Positions 11,449 through 23,050 of a DNA stretch of 64,000 nt are shown here, piece by piece. Origin of the DNA: Nymphaea colorata (Eukaryota; Streptophyta; Magnoliopsida; Nymphaeales; Nymphaeaceae); the NCBI RefSeq assembly GCF_008831285.2, contig NC_045151.1, forward strand, positions 5,159,682 to 5,223,681. Reading direction: 5' to 3'. Numbering within the stretch: position 1 is the first letter of the stretch; each line of letters starts with the position of its first letter. Below the pieces are notes generated by a model. It ran no database searches, was not told where the DNA came from, and saw nothing but the letters and a program-made list of their open reading frames with translations. The position numbers and the translations under genes were made by a program.

Positions 11449-13753
11449 AATACATATACATATGTATATGGATATGTATAAGAAAATTTGTAAGGGAAGA
11501 TGTTCCTTTTGAAAAGAGAAATTAAAAATTGTAGAAAGAGAAAATAGAACACATGTATATATGTATTTCATGAGTATATGACAATTTGTAAAATAGAATC
11601 TGGAAACATAGAGAGAGAATGATGAAGGGAATCATCATTGGCACATATATGAATATAACATGTGAATACATATGTGTCTTCATGAGATTAGAAGTCAAGA
11701 AATGACTTAAAATAACTGACCTCAAGTTTGATGTAGGCCGGAGGAAAACTTGGAATCATGCAAGAGCCTAAGCTAAGTCTCTGAAGCCACATTAGAGAGA
11801 GTTCTTTCGAAAATATTTTGGAAAGCAAGATTTCAAATATATGGACATAAAACATAGTTATCTCCTTTGTTACAAGGTAATATCTTCCACCGTTGGGTGT
11901 GGAAGAAAATCGAACCACATGATAAGGTGCTCATTAGGGTTCCTAATTAGATGATTAGAAAGAAAAGTAGCGCAATGAAAATGCATATAAACATTTACAT
12001 GTTCGTGAGGGTTTTTCCTGAGTTGGACATGTCCCAACCTCAAAAATTAGGATAATAATAAAAATTCCCAAACCCTACTCTCATTTTCGCCAAGCATTCA
12101 CATGTAAATGGAAAATCAACCTACGATGCATGGATAATATCTTGAAACGAAGTAATATTCAATGAAAGAGAAAGAGCATGATTCAATCATAAAATGAAAT
12201 ATCATCTCCTTCTCATGCTCTTGGTGCACTCTAGCATAGCTTCTTGACTCTAAAATAGAGATTTGAGAGCTATCTCATATCGCCATGGGGAAATGAAGAA
12301 GAGAGAAAATAAATGAACCAAAACAAGGCTATATTTAAGAAAGATGAGGGCATGGTGCAATCATAAAATGAAATATCATCTCCTCTTCTCATGCTCCCGG
12401 TGCACTCGAGCATAGTTTCTTGACTCTAAAACAGAGATTGAGAGTTATCTCATATGCCCATAGGGAGATGAAAAAGGGATGAAATGAGAGAAGCAAAACA
12501 AAGCTATATTCAAGAAAAGAGATAGCATGATTCAACTATAAAATGAAATATTACTTCACCTTTTCAAGCTCTAGGTGCACTCAAGAATAGATTCTTGACT
12601 CTAAAATAGATATCTTAGAGCTATGTTGTATGGCCACGGGGAGACGAAGAAGGGAAGAAACAAAGGAAAGAATGGAGTGAGATGTTCTTAACATGCCTTT
12701 AATGAGAATGATTTTAAGGAAAAATGATCGACCTTTGATTGGAATGATCTTAGATTCACCTTGAATGAAGCTCCAAGATGATGAAGATGAGACCTCCAAG
12801 ATATCCTCGTGCTCCCTTGAAGAGTTATAGTTTGATGAAACTTGCTCCAAGTTGGAGAAGAAGAAGAAAAATGAAAAGGAAAGAAGAAGAAGGAAATGGA
12901 GAAAGAGAGCTAAAAACTCTAAGTTCTTAAGTGAAAATGCACTAGAGCTTCTTCAAAGGCTACCTCAATGCTCAGGAGGGAGGAAAATGAGGGTTTTTAT
13001 AGAGAGTTTTGGAGCCAAAACTCAAAATTCAATTTTTTTTAATTTCATAACATTTTCATATGAATTTGAAATAGTTTAGAATTATTTTTATTTTTTTAAA
13101 AGAAATTGGCTTGAAACGAGTATGATTGGCCATTAGACATGCAAATTCATTTTTGAGGTGTAGGTAGGGCTAATGTCTTCTTAAAACGCTCAAAATCACC
13201 CTCTAACGTTCGATTTTCAAAGGAAAATGAGGCCTACACACTAAGCAGGCCCGAGAAGGTGCCTCGGTAGCGCATGCGCACAGTAGCACGCAAGTGTTGC
13301 CACGATCGCACTCATGGTCATGCGTTGCGCACGATCACGAGGGCGCTCTCGCGCGACTGCGCGTCGCAAGACACACAAAAACTCATTTCTCATTTTTTTA
13401 AATTAATATGAGATTAAAATGAAATAAAGAAGATAAAATGAGCATAAAACCCCCCTTTTGTTATTTAAAATATGTATAATACTGGTTTTTCTTTGTTTCA
13501 AATGGGTGGTCGACTCCATTTTGGGCTACTCCTTGCTCGTTTTGATTCTGGATTGGGTTTAAAACACGTTTTGGCATGAGAATTGAGTTCTTAAAACAAA
13601 GGGAAGGTCCGTGAATGCACAACGCTCAATTTTTTTGTTGTTTCAAACTTGATTCAAATTTTGGGTTTGAAATGCATGATTTGGATCCCTAAAATTGGGT
13701 TTTGTGTTTTGGTAAAAGTGCATAGCATTTTGAAAAAATTTAGGGAGATTACA
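11449..13753 (-). repeat. LTR B, truncated internal LTR produced by tandem duplication
   Basis: The right end (GGGAGATTACA at 13753, followed by the polypurine tract) equals that of LTR A. The left end is abrupt: pol sequence ending CTCAGCTTCTGA runs directly into LTR sequence equivalent to position ~6325 of LTR A. There is no TG start and no target duplication. B is much closer to A than to C, best seen by comparing the CpG-rich blocks 8140-8260, 13235-13380 and 25760-25910. This fits a duplication of the A side after insertion. Confidence 0.85.
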
Positions 13754-13858
13754 GATGCCCCTCTTTGTTACTAAGCTGGTGCTAGCTATACTTAGTGACA
13801 AAGGTAAGCACCACCCCAGATTTTTCAAACAAAACATGTGCAGAGTGATGTTTCACAC

Positions 13859-14070
13859 TTACCCCTTTACCTGAATGGGTTGTTTGTGCTTAAATTTTGG
13901 GTTTAACCCCTTACCTGCACGGGTTTGCCAATATTGAATTCAGGTTTAGCCCTCCCTGAAATGGGTTGCCTTGGCTTGCATTGTAAGTTTGACCCCTTAC
14001 CTATGTGGGTTGTCCTCATGTTGTAGGTTTAACCCTTTACATGCATGGGTTTGCTCTCAAATTTTGAGTG
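13859..14070 (-). repeat. Five ~43-bp repeats in the 3' UTR (copy 2)
   Basis: Second copy of the array at 8768-8980, with the same number of units and a few substitutions. Confidence 0.8.
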
Positions 14071-14195
14071 ATAATTAAAAAAAATGCCCTAGTGTAACTG
14101 TCTTGTTTTACGACAGGGAAGAATTCAGATTGAATGGTAGATTATATGTGAAAACATAAATTTTTGTCATTGATTGGGAAATGAATGCAAGAGGA

Positions 14196-15165
14196 CTAGG
14201 CATAGAATTTCTTGAGGTGGAGACCGTTAACATGATCGACAAGTTCCACCCCATTAGAATCAATCAGTTGGTTCGAATTACGGGGCATGGCTTTCTTAAT
14301 AACATATTGGTCTTCCCAGTTTGGTGCCCACTTACCTCGCGGTCGTCCTCTGAGGTACACCATAGAAAGGAGGACTAAGTCGTTCAATTTGAATTATCTC
14401 TCAATAATTGACTTAGCAAACAGTCTGGCCACCCTTTGGCGATAAGCTTCAGCATGTTCGACCACTTTTAGCCTCTTTTCATCTAGCAAATTGAGTTGCA
14501 TTAGCCTTTTTTACCGATATTGATGTAGAGAAAGCTCTATAAGAGCAACGAACTTTAAAGCGGTACACGTAATGTAGAACCACTTTTGTTCCATACACCA
14601 GCTCTGCTGGAGTAGCATTTGTTGGAGTTCTCATAGTGGTGCAATATGCCCATAGAGTGTTATGCGTCTTTTCATGCCAATCTCTTTCAGTTTCTACTAT
14701 TAGTTTGAATATGCGGATCAGGATCTTATTGGTGGCCTCTACTTACCCATTGCCTTGGGGGTGATAAGGAGCTGAAAAATGATGCATGATACAGTATTTG
14801 ATGCACAACTGGCTCATCTTTTCATTTTTGAAATGAGTCTCATTGTCAGATACTATATTATGAGGGACTCCAAATCTGCAAAGAAAATTTTTGTGAATGA
14901 AGGACGCTACATGACTCCCTTCTACTGTTCTGAGTGTAACAACTTCTACCTACTTGGTGAAATAGTCTATTGCAGCAAGAAGATACTTATGGCTATTTGA
15001 AGCTACAGGGGATTTTGGTCTGACTACATTGAATGCGCACATTAAAAATGGCCAAGGAGATGTCACAGAATGCAAGTGAGAAGCTAGAGCATTGATCATT
15101 GGAGCATGCCGTTGACATTCTTTACATCTTTTGATGAATTGGTAACAATCTTTTTGCATAATAGG
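14196..15165 (-). pseudogene. Integrase of the Tat-type element, copy 2
   Basis: Ends with GRPRGKWAPNWED and HLKKFYA at 14196. The N-terminal part is clearer than in copy 1: frame 14950-15159 has CYQFIKRCKECQRHAP (the CxxC of the HHCC zinc finger), then WPFLMCAFNVV and LLAAIDYFTK, whose D is the first acidic residue of the catalytic triad. The middle part, including the NGxAEATN region, is present at 14560-14820 with stops (for example the glycine-rich segment is altered). Compared with copy 1 it is the ancestral-position integrase, continuous with RNase H and RT upstream. Confidence 0.85.
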
Positions 15166-15779
15166 CTAATAATATCGTGCTCGAATTATCTGATTGGTGA
15201 GGATTCGGTAACCGACATGGCCCCCACAGTCTCCTCGATGTGTCTCTTCAATGACTTCCTTTGCCTCATCTTCATCAAGGCACCAAGATTATTCAATATT
15301 AAATCCACGTCTGTATAGCACTCCTACCAAAATAAAGTACCTTATTGTCATATGCCGAATTGTTTTTTGTTCATTTTTGAGCATTCTAGTAGGGAATTCT
15401 ATGCTTTCAATACATCTTTTGATGTTATGGTACCACGGCGTGTTCCCTTCTTGGATATGATGATTGTTTCGAAAGCATGATGTTCTAATCTTTCAATGTC
15501 AAAAGAACAAAATGCTTTATTGGTTCAAGTGGTGATGATGGATCCTAGGATCGCGAGGTCATCCGCAATAGGGTTACCTTCTCTTTTGTGTGAGCCGGTC
15601 GTGCTTCTTCAAAATGATGGATTGAGGAGATAGCGATCACTTGGTATGGCAGCAACTTTTCATCTTTGACTTGTCATTCTCCATTCACTTGGTTTATGAT
15701 AAGTTAAGAGTCGCCAAAGGCATGCACCCTTTTTACTTGAAAACTTAATAAAGAAGAAGTCCTTGTATGAGGGCTTCAT

Positions 15780-16470
15780 ATTCAGCCATGTTACGGTTAC
15801 ATAAAAAATCAAGTTTCAAAGAGTACGAGATCATTTCATCTTCCGAAGTGATGAGTAAAATGCCTATACTAGCTCCCATCATAAGTGATGAGTAAAATGC
15901 CTATACCAGCTCCCATCATGTTTCTGGATACATCAAAGTACATCTTCCATATCGGGACTATTTCCAATCTTAGTACGTGTTGGTCCAGAAACTCATCGTT
16001 AATTTTGATTTCCTTGTGTTGGGGAAAATCTGTTAACTGATCCGCAAAACTTGCCATTTGGTTATGCGTCCATTAAGAAAGGGCTGTTCCAAGATGTACT
16101 TAAGAGGATTTAGCTTGAAGAGTACATAGAAAATCAAGTTTCAAAGTGTACGAGATCATTTCATCTTCTGAAGTGATGAGTAAAATGCATATACCAACTC
16201 CCATCACGTTTCTGGATCCATCAAAGTACATTTTCCATACTGGGATCATTTCCAATTTTAGTACATGTTCGTCCGGAAACTCATCGTTAGTTTTGATTTC
16301 CTTGTATTGGGGAAAAACTGCTACCTGATCCGCAATTGCTTGTCTTTTGATTGACTTCTGGGACACATATTCAAGATCATATTACATCAGCATAACTTGT
16401 CATTTGGCAATGCGTCCATTCAAAAAGGGTTGTTCCAAGATGTACTTAAGAGGATTTAGCTTGGAGAGTA
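15780..16470 (-). pseudogene. Archaeal-type RNase H, copy 2, with nested duplications
   Basis: Two tandem versions of the WKMYFDGSRN block are visible (15869-16057 and 16100-16366), homologous to the 346-bp duplication of copy 1. Within the left one a further 37-bp tandem duplication occurs (15847-15883 repeated at 15884-15920), and about 60 bases are missing near 16040 compared with the other repeats. It lies between the RT and integrase remnants, as expected. Confidence 0.8.
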
Positions 16471-16539
16471 TCTTGTCCTTACAAGCTAACGAATAATGTC
16501 TCAGCTTCTGACACATCCAAACCAATGCTAGACAAGTTT

Positions 16540-17530
16540 TTTCTATCAGAGAGTACTTCTTTTCGTACTAGACAAAATTTTTGCTGATGTAATAAATTGC
16601 ATGCTCGATGCGGCTTCCTTCCTCATATTGTGCCAAAAAACCGCCACATGCTGACTTATTCATTGTGCTGTAAAGCAGCGATGGTCTTCTAAGCACTGGA
16701 AGTTTTAGAATTGGTGGATTTAGAAGGTATTTCTTGATCTTTTCAAATGACTGTTGGCATTCAAAACCCCATTCAAACTTGATGCCTTTAATCAACAGCT
16801 GGTTGAATGGTTCGCATCTTATGGCTAGATTGGAAATGAATCGTCTGATGGATTGGATTCGCCCCTGCAAGCTTCATGGTTCCTTCATATTGGTAGGTGG
16901 TGGCATATCGACGATTGCTTTGGCTTTGGTAAGATCTATCTTGATCTCCATTTTACTGACCATGAAACCCAAAAGGTTACCTGATTTAACCCGAAACACA
17001 CATTTTTGAGGATTCAAATGGAGCTTGTACTATAAGAGTCTCTCAAACACCTGGGCGAAGGTTTCAATGTGAGCTTCCCTTGTCTTGGATTTGATTAATA
17101 TGTCATCGATATATGCATCCATGATTTTGTGCATCTGGTCATGGAAGATAGTGGCCATAGTTATTTGATAAGTTGCTCCTGTATTCTTCGACCCAAATGG
17201 CATCACCATATAACAGAAAGTGCCCGAGGGTATAGTAAAAGCGGTCTTAGGTTCATCCTTGACTGCTAATTTGATTTGGTTATATTTGAATATCCATTCA
17301 TGAAAGAAAACATGGCATGGCCTGCAGTACTATCTACCAACAAATCAATGTTTGGAAGTGGATAATCATATTGGTGTGGCTTTGTTTAGGTCTCGAAAGT
17401 CAATACATAATCTGACTTTGCCATTTTTCTTAGGGACCACTACGATATTAGCCAATCATTATGGGTAATCGATGGAACGAATGAATTTTGCCTTTAGCAG
17501 ATCCTCTAATCCCTCTTTTACAGGCCCTTC
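16540..17530 (-). pseudogene. Reverse transcriptase of the Tat-type element
   Basis: The palm motifs can be read in broken frames: NIVVVPKKNGKVRLCIDFRD near 17385-17455, PLPNIDLLVDSTAGHAMFSF near 17285-17360, MPFGSKNTGATYQ near 17165-17210, and the catalytic AYIDDILI near 17097-17125. The thumb/connection part is open at 16568-16870 with RFISNLA, FEWGFECQQSFEKIK, and IEHAIYYISK. It copied the element RNA into DNA. Only one RT is present because the tandem duplication breakpoint (sequence equivalent to 16511) lies just downstream of it. Stops interrupt it in several places. Confidence 0.85.
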
Positions 17531-17639
17531 TAGTCGATGATCAAGCTTGCACAACTTTTGCTTAACTAGCTTGCAAATATGATTTAAGGGCAAACGATGT
17601 TCAACCAACTGGAGGTCTAAACATGGCATATCTTCATAA

Positions 17640-18470
17640 GTCTAAGCAAAAGTTTCTTGGTTACTTATAGGTCCACCAATCTTTTCTTCTTATCTACTGA
17701 CAAACTGATATCAATTTGAAGGATTTTAGGATTCTCACTGGTTCCAATATTAATTTCTTCAATTGAATCATTAACTAAGGACGAGGGATGTTCTTGTTTC
17801 TGAATCTGATTGAATTTCAGTAATTCTGACTTAGGTGCTGCCATAGATTCCATTTCACTGACTGCTTGTTTGATAAATGGTTTTTGGGGGGACTTTTGAG
17901 GAAAAAGAAGAAATTGAGACATGTTGAGTTTCGACATCCTGTAAAGATGAGGATAAAGGAAAGAATTGGACAAAATTAAAACAAAAGATTACTTGTATTG
18001 CATATCAAAAAAAAAGTTCTTAGTTCATAGAAGGGATCCTCTCATGAGACCAGACAAAAAGAAGTTTAAGATTACAAAATTCATGGGAGGATTTGAAATA
18101 AAGGTGAATACTATCAACCCACAAGATCTTCAAATTTCTTCATCATATCCCAATCCTCTGGTCTTCATCTGAAAAGGGATACCAATCGGCTGCAAGTTGC
18201 CATCTTTGTTCTTCTCGAGGCTAGTGAATGGACGATAGTCACTTTTCAGAAGCAACTGAAATCGCTTACGGTTTTCCATGAAATGAACAAACAAGGAGTG
18301 TTTTTGATAACTTGCATGATTGCTTAAAACATTATAAGCACTCTTGGATGATTCGCCTATCTTTATATTTTGCATCCATTCTTCCAAAGGTCTGTCCTTT
18401 ACTGTTCTTATGCTGGGTACATTCATCGAATCAATTGGCCTAGAGAGCATTGGTTGCACCAACCTTTCGG
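17640..18470 (-). pseudogene. Protease to RT linker region of pol
   Basis: Two open remnants, 17665-17973 and 18130-18462, lie between the protease and RT in element order. The second has a GLGYDEE tail, a G-patch-like glycine phrase often seen between protease and RT in Tat elements. The first is rich in charged and polar residues and ends SVDKKKRLVDL, next to the RT N-terminus. No catalytic motif is expected here. Confidence 0.6.
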
Positions 18471-18549
18471 TTGGATCTTCAGCACGTATGGTGATGACTG
18501 ATGAGCTAAAATTTCATTTGAGGCACCGATGAAGAGTGGATGAGATTCC

Positions 18550-18819
18550 TCATACTTGGTAGATCCAACGCCATCTCAAAAGTAAGTTATATGATGGTGG
18601 TACATCCACCACATGAAATACAATGTAATGACTGGTGTTTTCAATGATCACATTCATATCAAGGGTACCTTTGTTGTTAATGCCTCGACCATTGTATCTG
18701 TAGATCTTGATATCATCAAAGTGATATTTATCTTCATGAAATCCCAAAGCTTTGGCCGTGAAATCAGGACAAATATTTAAGCCACTTCCTCCATCGATCA
18801 ATACATGTGGCACAGTCAT
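18550..18819 (-). pseudogene. Retropepsin-type protease of the Tat-type element
   Basis: The frame reads VPHVLIDGGSGLNICP, where LIDGGS is the aspartic protease active-site motif in the form common to Tat elements, and later YNLLLRWRWI, equivalent to the LLGRPWI motif with the glycine lost. An 89-codon frame covers nearly the entire domain. Protease would have cut the Gag-Pol polyprotein. It sits between the zinc-knuckle region of gag (right) and RT (left). Confidence 0.8.
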
Positions 18820-19279
18820 CCCATTGATTTGGACGATGATATAAAGAGCATCTACATGGTAATATCTCTATTTTGAGATGTTCTTTTCTAAAAAGGTAAT
18901 TGACTGGTCTTTAAAGGGTCAAATCTAATCTCCCTCAACCATATGCTCTTCCAAGGGGAGAACATCATCCAAGTAGCATGGATCTTCATCTAAAGAGTCA
19001 TCTAATGATTCATAATCTCTGCCTCATAGAATAAAAGTCTTTGGAATTATAGGAAGTTTTTTTGGTGAACTTTCTGTCTTGCCGTTCATCATAACAATAA
19101 AACCCAGAGGTTTCTTACCTCGATCTGTCATCATGACTTTGTATGAACTGCTTCCATCACAAGGTTGGATGTGCTTCTGTGGATGATATGAAAGTGGAGT
19201 CCCTATGGTGATGGTGGCTACTGGTGCCTTCCCATGATCAGGAAATGAATTCCTTAATACTTTAGGGATACTATCATCA

Positions 19280-20876
19280 CTAATCTTGAGATCCTTGTTG
19301 ACGAAGGATAATGTTTTTCAGGACAAAACAATTCTCAGTGTCATGACCAAGGGCACGATGAAACTTACATAGTTTTTCTTTATCTCCTCCCATCATTTTT
19401 GAAGGCTTTGATATTTTTGGCAAAACGATAGCTCCTTTGGTGAGGAGGTATTCTACGATCTTCTCACCCTGGGTGTTTGTTTTTCCTTTCATCATTGCCT
19501 TTGGGAAAATGCGTGTTCTTCTTGTGATTGATTTCTTTGTCTTGCTTATAACTATTGTCGTTTTCCTTTCGAATGTCAGCATTAGCTATAAAGTGTGCAA
19601 GCAACTGTATCCTTCATCCTTTTTTTCCATCTTCCTTATACTTAGGAGTGATGATTCCATCAAGATCGCCTTTCTCAATTCCTTTCTCTATTGAATTTGC
19701 TTGTTCAATCAACTCGGCAAAGGTCTTGATCGGGGCAGTGCGGATGAGACTTTTCAAGGGCTGGTGAAGATTTTTACTGATGAATGACTAAGCTTGTGTT
19801 TCAGAAATGGGCTCCTTCATCTTGTTGCATTGCATTCTCTACTTTTGAAAGAATTCTTGAGCCTTTTCTCCTTGTTTCTAACAGAGAATGCAAATGGTAC
19901 TGAGTGTTGGAGCCATGGGAGCATTTTACTCAAATCTTTCGACAAACATGTTAATCAATTTGTAAATTTCTTCAGTTCGACTGCGTTGACATTTTCTTTG
20001 TACCATTGTGCGGTGATACCTTTAGGAGTTTTTAGAAAATAGTGAAACAAAGCTCTATTATTTGTCTAGATTTTGTAGCAATCATTGAAGAAGGTTGAAA
20101 GATGAACGTGTGGGCATGTGGTTCCATCATATCTGATGAACTCCCTAGGCAAGCCTTTTACGTCTTCGTCCCCTTCAATATGAAGGTAGTAATCCTGGCA
20201 TGAGTATGAGCGTTTTCCTTTTCCCCTATGTTCATGATTGTTCATTCTTTTCTCTATTTCATAAAACCTGCGCTTAGTTAGACTTTCATCATCACTTGAT
20301 TCGACTAATTTTGACTTTGTCTTTTTCTTCTTGCCCTTGATCTCCTCTACTTTATCTATATAACTCTCACTGTCAGAAATACTGCTGGGGATGTACTTCT
20401 TTGTCTTCTTGCCTTTTTTGGTAGGCTTCTCTTTCTTTTGGGTTTCTCTTCTGAACTTCCAGTGATGATAGGGCTAGGTGAACTGCTTTCCACCATAATT
20501 TTTTTTTCCCTTCTTGCTTTTCTTTGTTGTTCTTTTCTTCTTGAGAGGAAGCAGTTCGGGTTTTTCCTCCTTACTAGTTGCTGAATCTGAACCCAGATGA
20601 TCTTCATCCCAATCTGTAGGAGAAGATTTGTTGTTTTTTTTTCTTTCTCTTCTACTTGGTAGCTTTTTCAATTTCTGATTCTGGAGTAACCATCAGGGCC
20701 TTTTGTTCTTCTTTTTCCCTCAAGAATCGCTCCATGAACAACCAGAATATATGGTAGCCTTTTGGCTCAATTGTTGAGAGGCTAAGTGTTTCTAGCATAA
20801 GATCAGAGGATGAAGTTTCGTTCTGAGCAGCCTGCTTTGTTTGTGCTCTGGTCTCAATAATCTTGTTGGCTTTCAA
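19280..20876 (-). pseudogene. Gag of the Tat-type element with CxxHx4GHx4C zinc motif
   Basis: From right to left: a charged N-terminal part (20350-20876; RAQTKQAAQ, then Lys/Ser-rich stretches), the capsid-like part around 19700-20200 (NRALFHYFLKTPKG and TAQWYK are readable), and at 19280-19582 CKFHRALGHDTENCFVLK, the zinc-binding motif found in Tat-lineage gag. The open frame at 20876 starts from TTG, not ATG. It is preceded on the sense strand by a strong pyrimidine tract (CTTCTTTTTTCTGTTTCACAAG), which could be a 3' splice site. Multiple stops and frameshifts break the gene. Confidence 0.75.
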
Positions 20877-21059
20877 GTATTCACCTTGTGAAACAGAAAA
20901 AAGAAGTCATTAGAGAGAAATGATGACAAAATGAAGGTTCATGTTGCATTGAGAGTTTTTAAATGCTACATCCATAGAAAACACAAACAAAGATGACAAA
21001 GACTGAAGGTGACATTAGAAGTACAAAGTTGACAACATAAACTTTTAAGGAAGGATGGA

Positions 21060-22180
21060 TGGTGGTCGGTTGGCATCCCAACACTCAGCATATTCCTTTT
21101 TTACCACTAGGCCTGTGATCCAAATGTATGATATCTACGCCTTCCACCATTGTCGAGCTACTACAAACAATGCAGCCCATTGAGGAGAACCGAGGTCGAA
21201 TTTGGCAATAGCTCCAATTGGTGCATGCACAGAAACCATCTTCTACCTATGAGAGAACTATCTCATACATCTATCAACACAATAATCAACTATGAAATAA
21301 GGGCCCAACAGTATGGTACACCCATGATGATGGTGAGTATATCGAGGCGAGCCCTGACGATGATCACAATAGTCCCAAATGATCTCATTTTCATCCAACT
21401 GCCCAATCAAACAGCGGTATTGTTCTAAGATTGCAATGTTCCATCACTGTTTATGAATAGACTGGCTTCGAATCTTGCGTGCTTGAGAAACCACAATTGC
21501 AAAGCGTATGTGCATCCTTCTATAAAATCAACATCTCCAATGATAAAGCGGGTGAGTCTTCGATAGAGAAAAGCTAAGGCAGTCATTGCTACTAACAAGT
21601 GTCGCGTCCCACTATGCCCCCATATCCGGAAAAGTTAGGCAATACGAACATTTAGGAGGTCACTTCCATCGATAAAAAGGGTCACTCCCACTGTGCAGAG
21701 CATCGTACAATGTTTAATTCTTCCTATGACTTTTCGAGGTAAAGTGGAATGTTTAACATACGCTCCATTCTTCATACAATTTTTTCAAGTTGATGCTTTG
21801 GCTCTCATGGTTTTCTACTATGGGTCAAGTTTTTCGTCCAGTAGAGTGAGCTATAAGATCATTTGCATTAACCTTGGTCATGTTCATGAGGAACTGTTTT
21901 TCTAATGGCTCATTTGGGTCACAAGTTGAGGTGGGGAGGTCTACAAATTTATCTAATAACACTATCATTTCTCCTCATGAAAACAAAAAAAAGGAGGTCT
22001 TTGGGTTCCATTGCTCGACAATTGCATGCACCAGATTATTTCCATCCACTATTTGCATTCCTCCAGCTGCCACTGTCTCTAGCCCAAATTCTTCAAAGTA
22101 GGAAGGAAACATTCGAGAGAATGTGGGATGCGAAAACTGATACCATTGGGGAGCCAAAGGTTTAGACTCAAAAGAGATGT
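21060..22180 (-). pseudogene. Leader ORF upstream of gag, resembling the plant mobile domain
   Basis: On the sense strand, before gag, a broken reading frame contains HPTFSRMFPSYFEEFGLE, NNLVHAIVEQWNPKT and, after a stop, GEMIVLLDKFVDLPTS. This resembles the plant mobile domain pattern (L..ALVERW.PET..F....GEMT.TL.DV..L.GLP), found in plant transposons and in host proteins derived from them. Downstream fragments such as IGQLDENEIIWDYCD and CWDANRPPSILP continue the resemblance. Tat/Ogre elements often carry an additional ORF before gag. Assignment is by eye and moderate; a domain search would decide. Confidence 0.5.
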
Positions 22181-23029
22181 AAGTAGACCATTCAGGTCCT
22201 TCCCCGAAGAGGATGTGATCATAAGAGAATGTGACACCACATTGAAAAGAATATATCTTGAATGATAACTCTGAAGGGTAGAGATTAGATTATTGAAAAA
22301 AATTGACTAGGTTGACATAGACAATATGGAGTAGAGGTATGTAATGAGGTTGTAAAACATCACATAAGGTTTTATGCACATCCATAAGTCATTTGAAATA
22401 GTTTTGAAGAAAAATGGATATAGGGACCTAATTAAGATAATTTTGTGCCACGATAATCCAATGTCAAGTGATGCTTATATACTTTAGTTGAATGGCTTAG
22501 TACTAACATATATTTAGGCAACTAATGGTATGGTTCATCAACTTTTTCTTGATCACTCACCGATATATCACAAATTACCACTCATGGTACTAATGAGGGG
22601 GCTTTTCTGCCCAAGGTGTGGTCCAGTTGTAAGGCTTAATCTTGTGCTATTGCGTAAGACCAAGCCCGACAACATAATGACCGGGACAAAGAGCTATGAA
22701 GAATTTTGAAATATGAAAAATCATGCAAAATCAGTTGTCTCTAATGCAATGTTGCCTAAGATGATGATTAAAACAAATAGAAGAGCAAACATTATTTTCA
22801 AACAACTCTTAAATTGAGGAGGGTTGTATTTGATACTAGATCTAAGTTAACATGATTGATCCTCCTCAATTAGTCTTATATGCAAGAAAGCAAGTACAAT
22901 CATCAAGCAATACAATGAAATGCTGATTGAGTCAAGGCCAAAGTAGGGGACTTGCTTTATCATCGGCAATATGTGAGATGTTCAAGTTTGTAGAAATGCA
23001 TCAATTATAATCATAGCCAAACGATGACG
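22181..23029 (-). other. Untranslated leader between primer site and leader ORF
   Basis: No coding signature. About 850 bases of AT-rich sequence separate the primer binding site from the leader ORF on the sense strand. Confidence 0.5.
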
Positions 23030-23048
23030 GATCCCATCACAGTCGCCA
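23030..23048 (-). promoter_or_regulatory. Primer binding site of the Tat-type element
   Basis: On the minus strand TGGCGACTGTGATGGGATC begins two bases after the end of LTR C. It starts with the TGG that pairs with tRNA CCA ends. The form TGGCGACT... resembles the tRNA-Arg type sites I recall for Ogre-like elements; the tRNA identity is not verified. Confidence 0.75.
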
Positions 23049-23050
23049 TC

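Noticed and set aside
11449-13753. LTR B as proof of a second, nested Tat insertion
   Set aside because: No LTR start, no target duplication, and a repeat of neighbouring pol sequence at the junction; tandem duplication explains it better.
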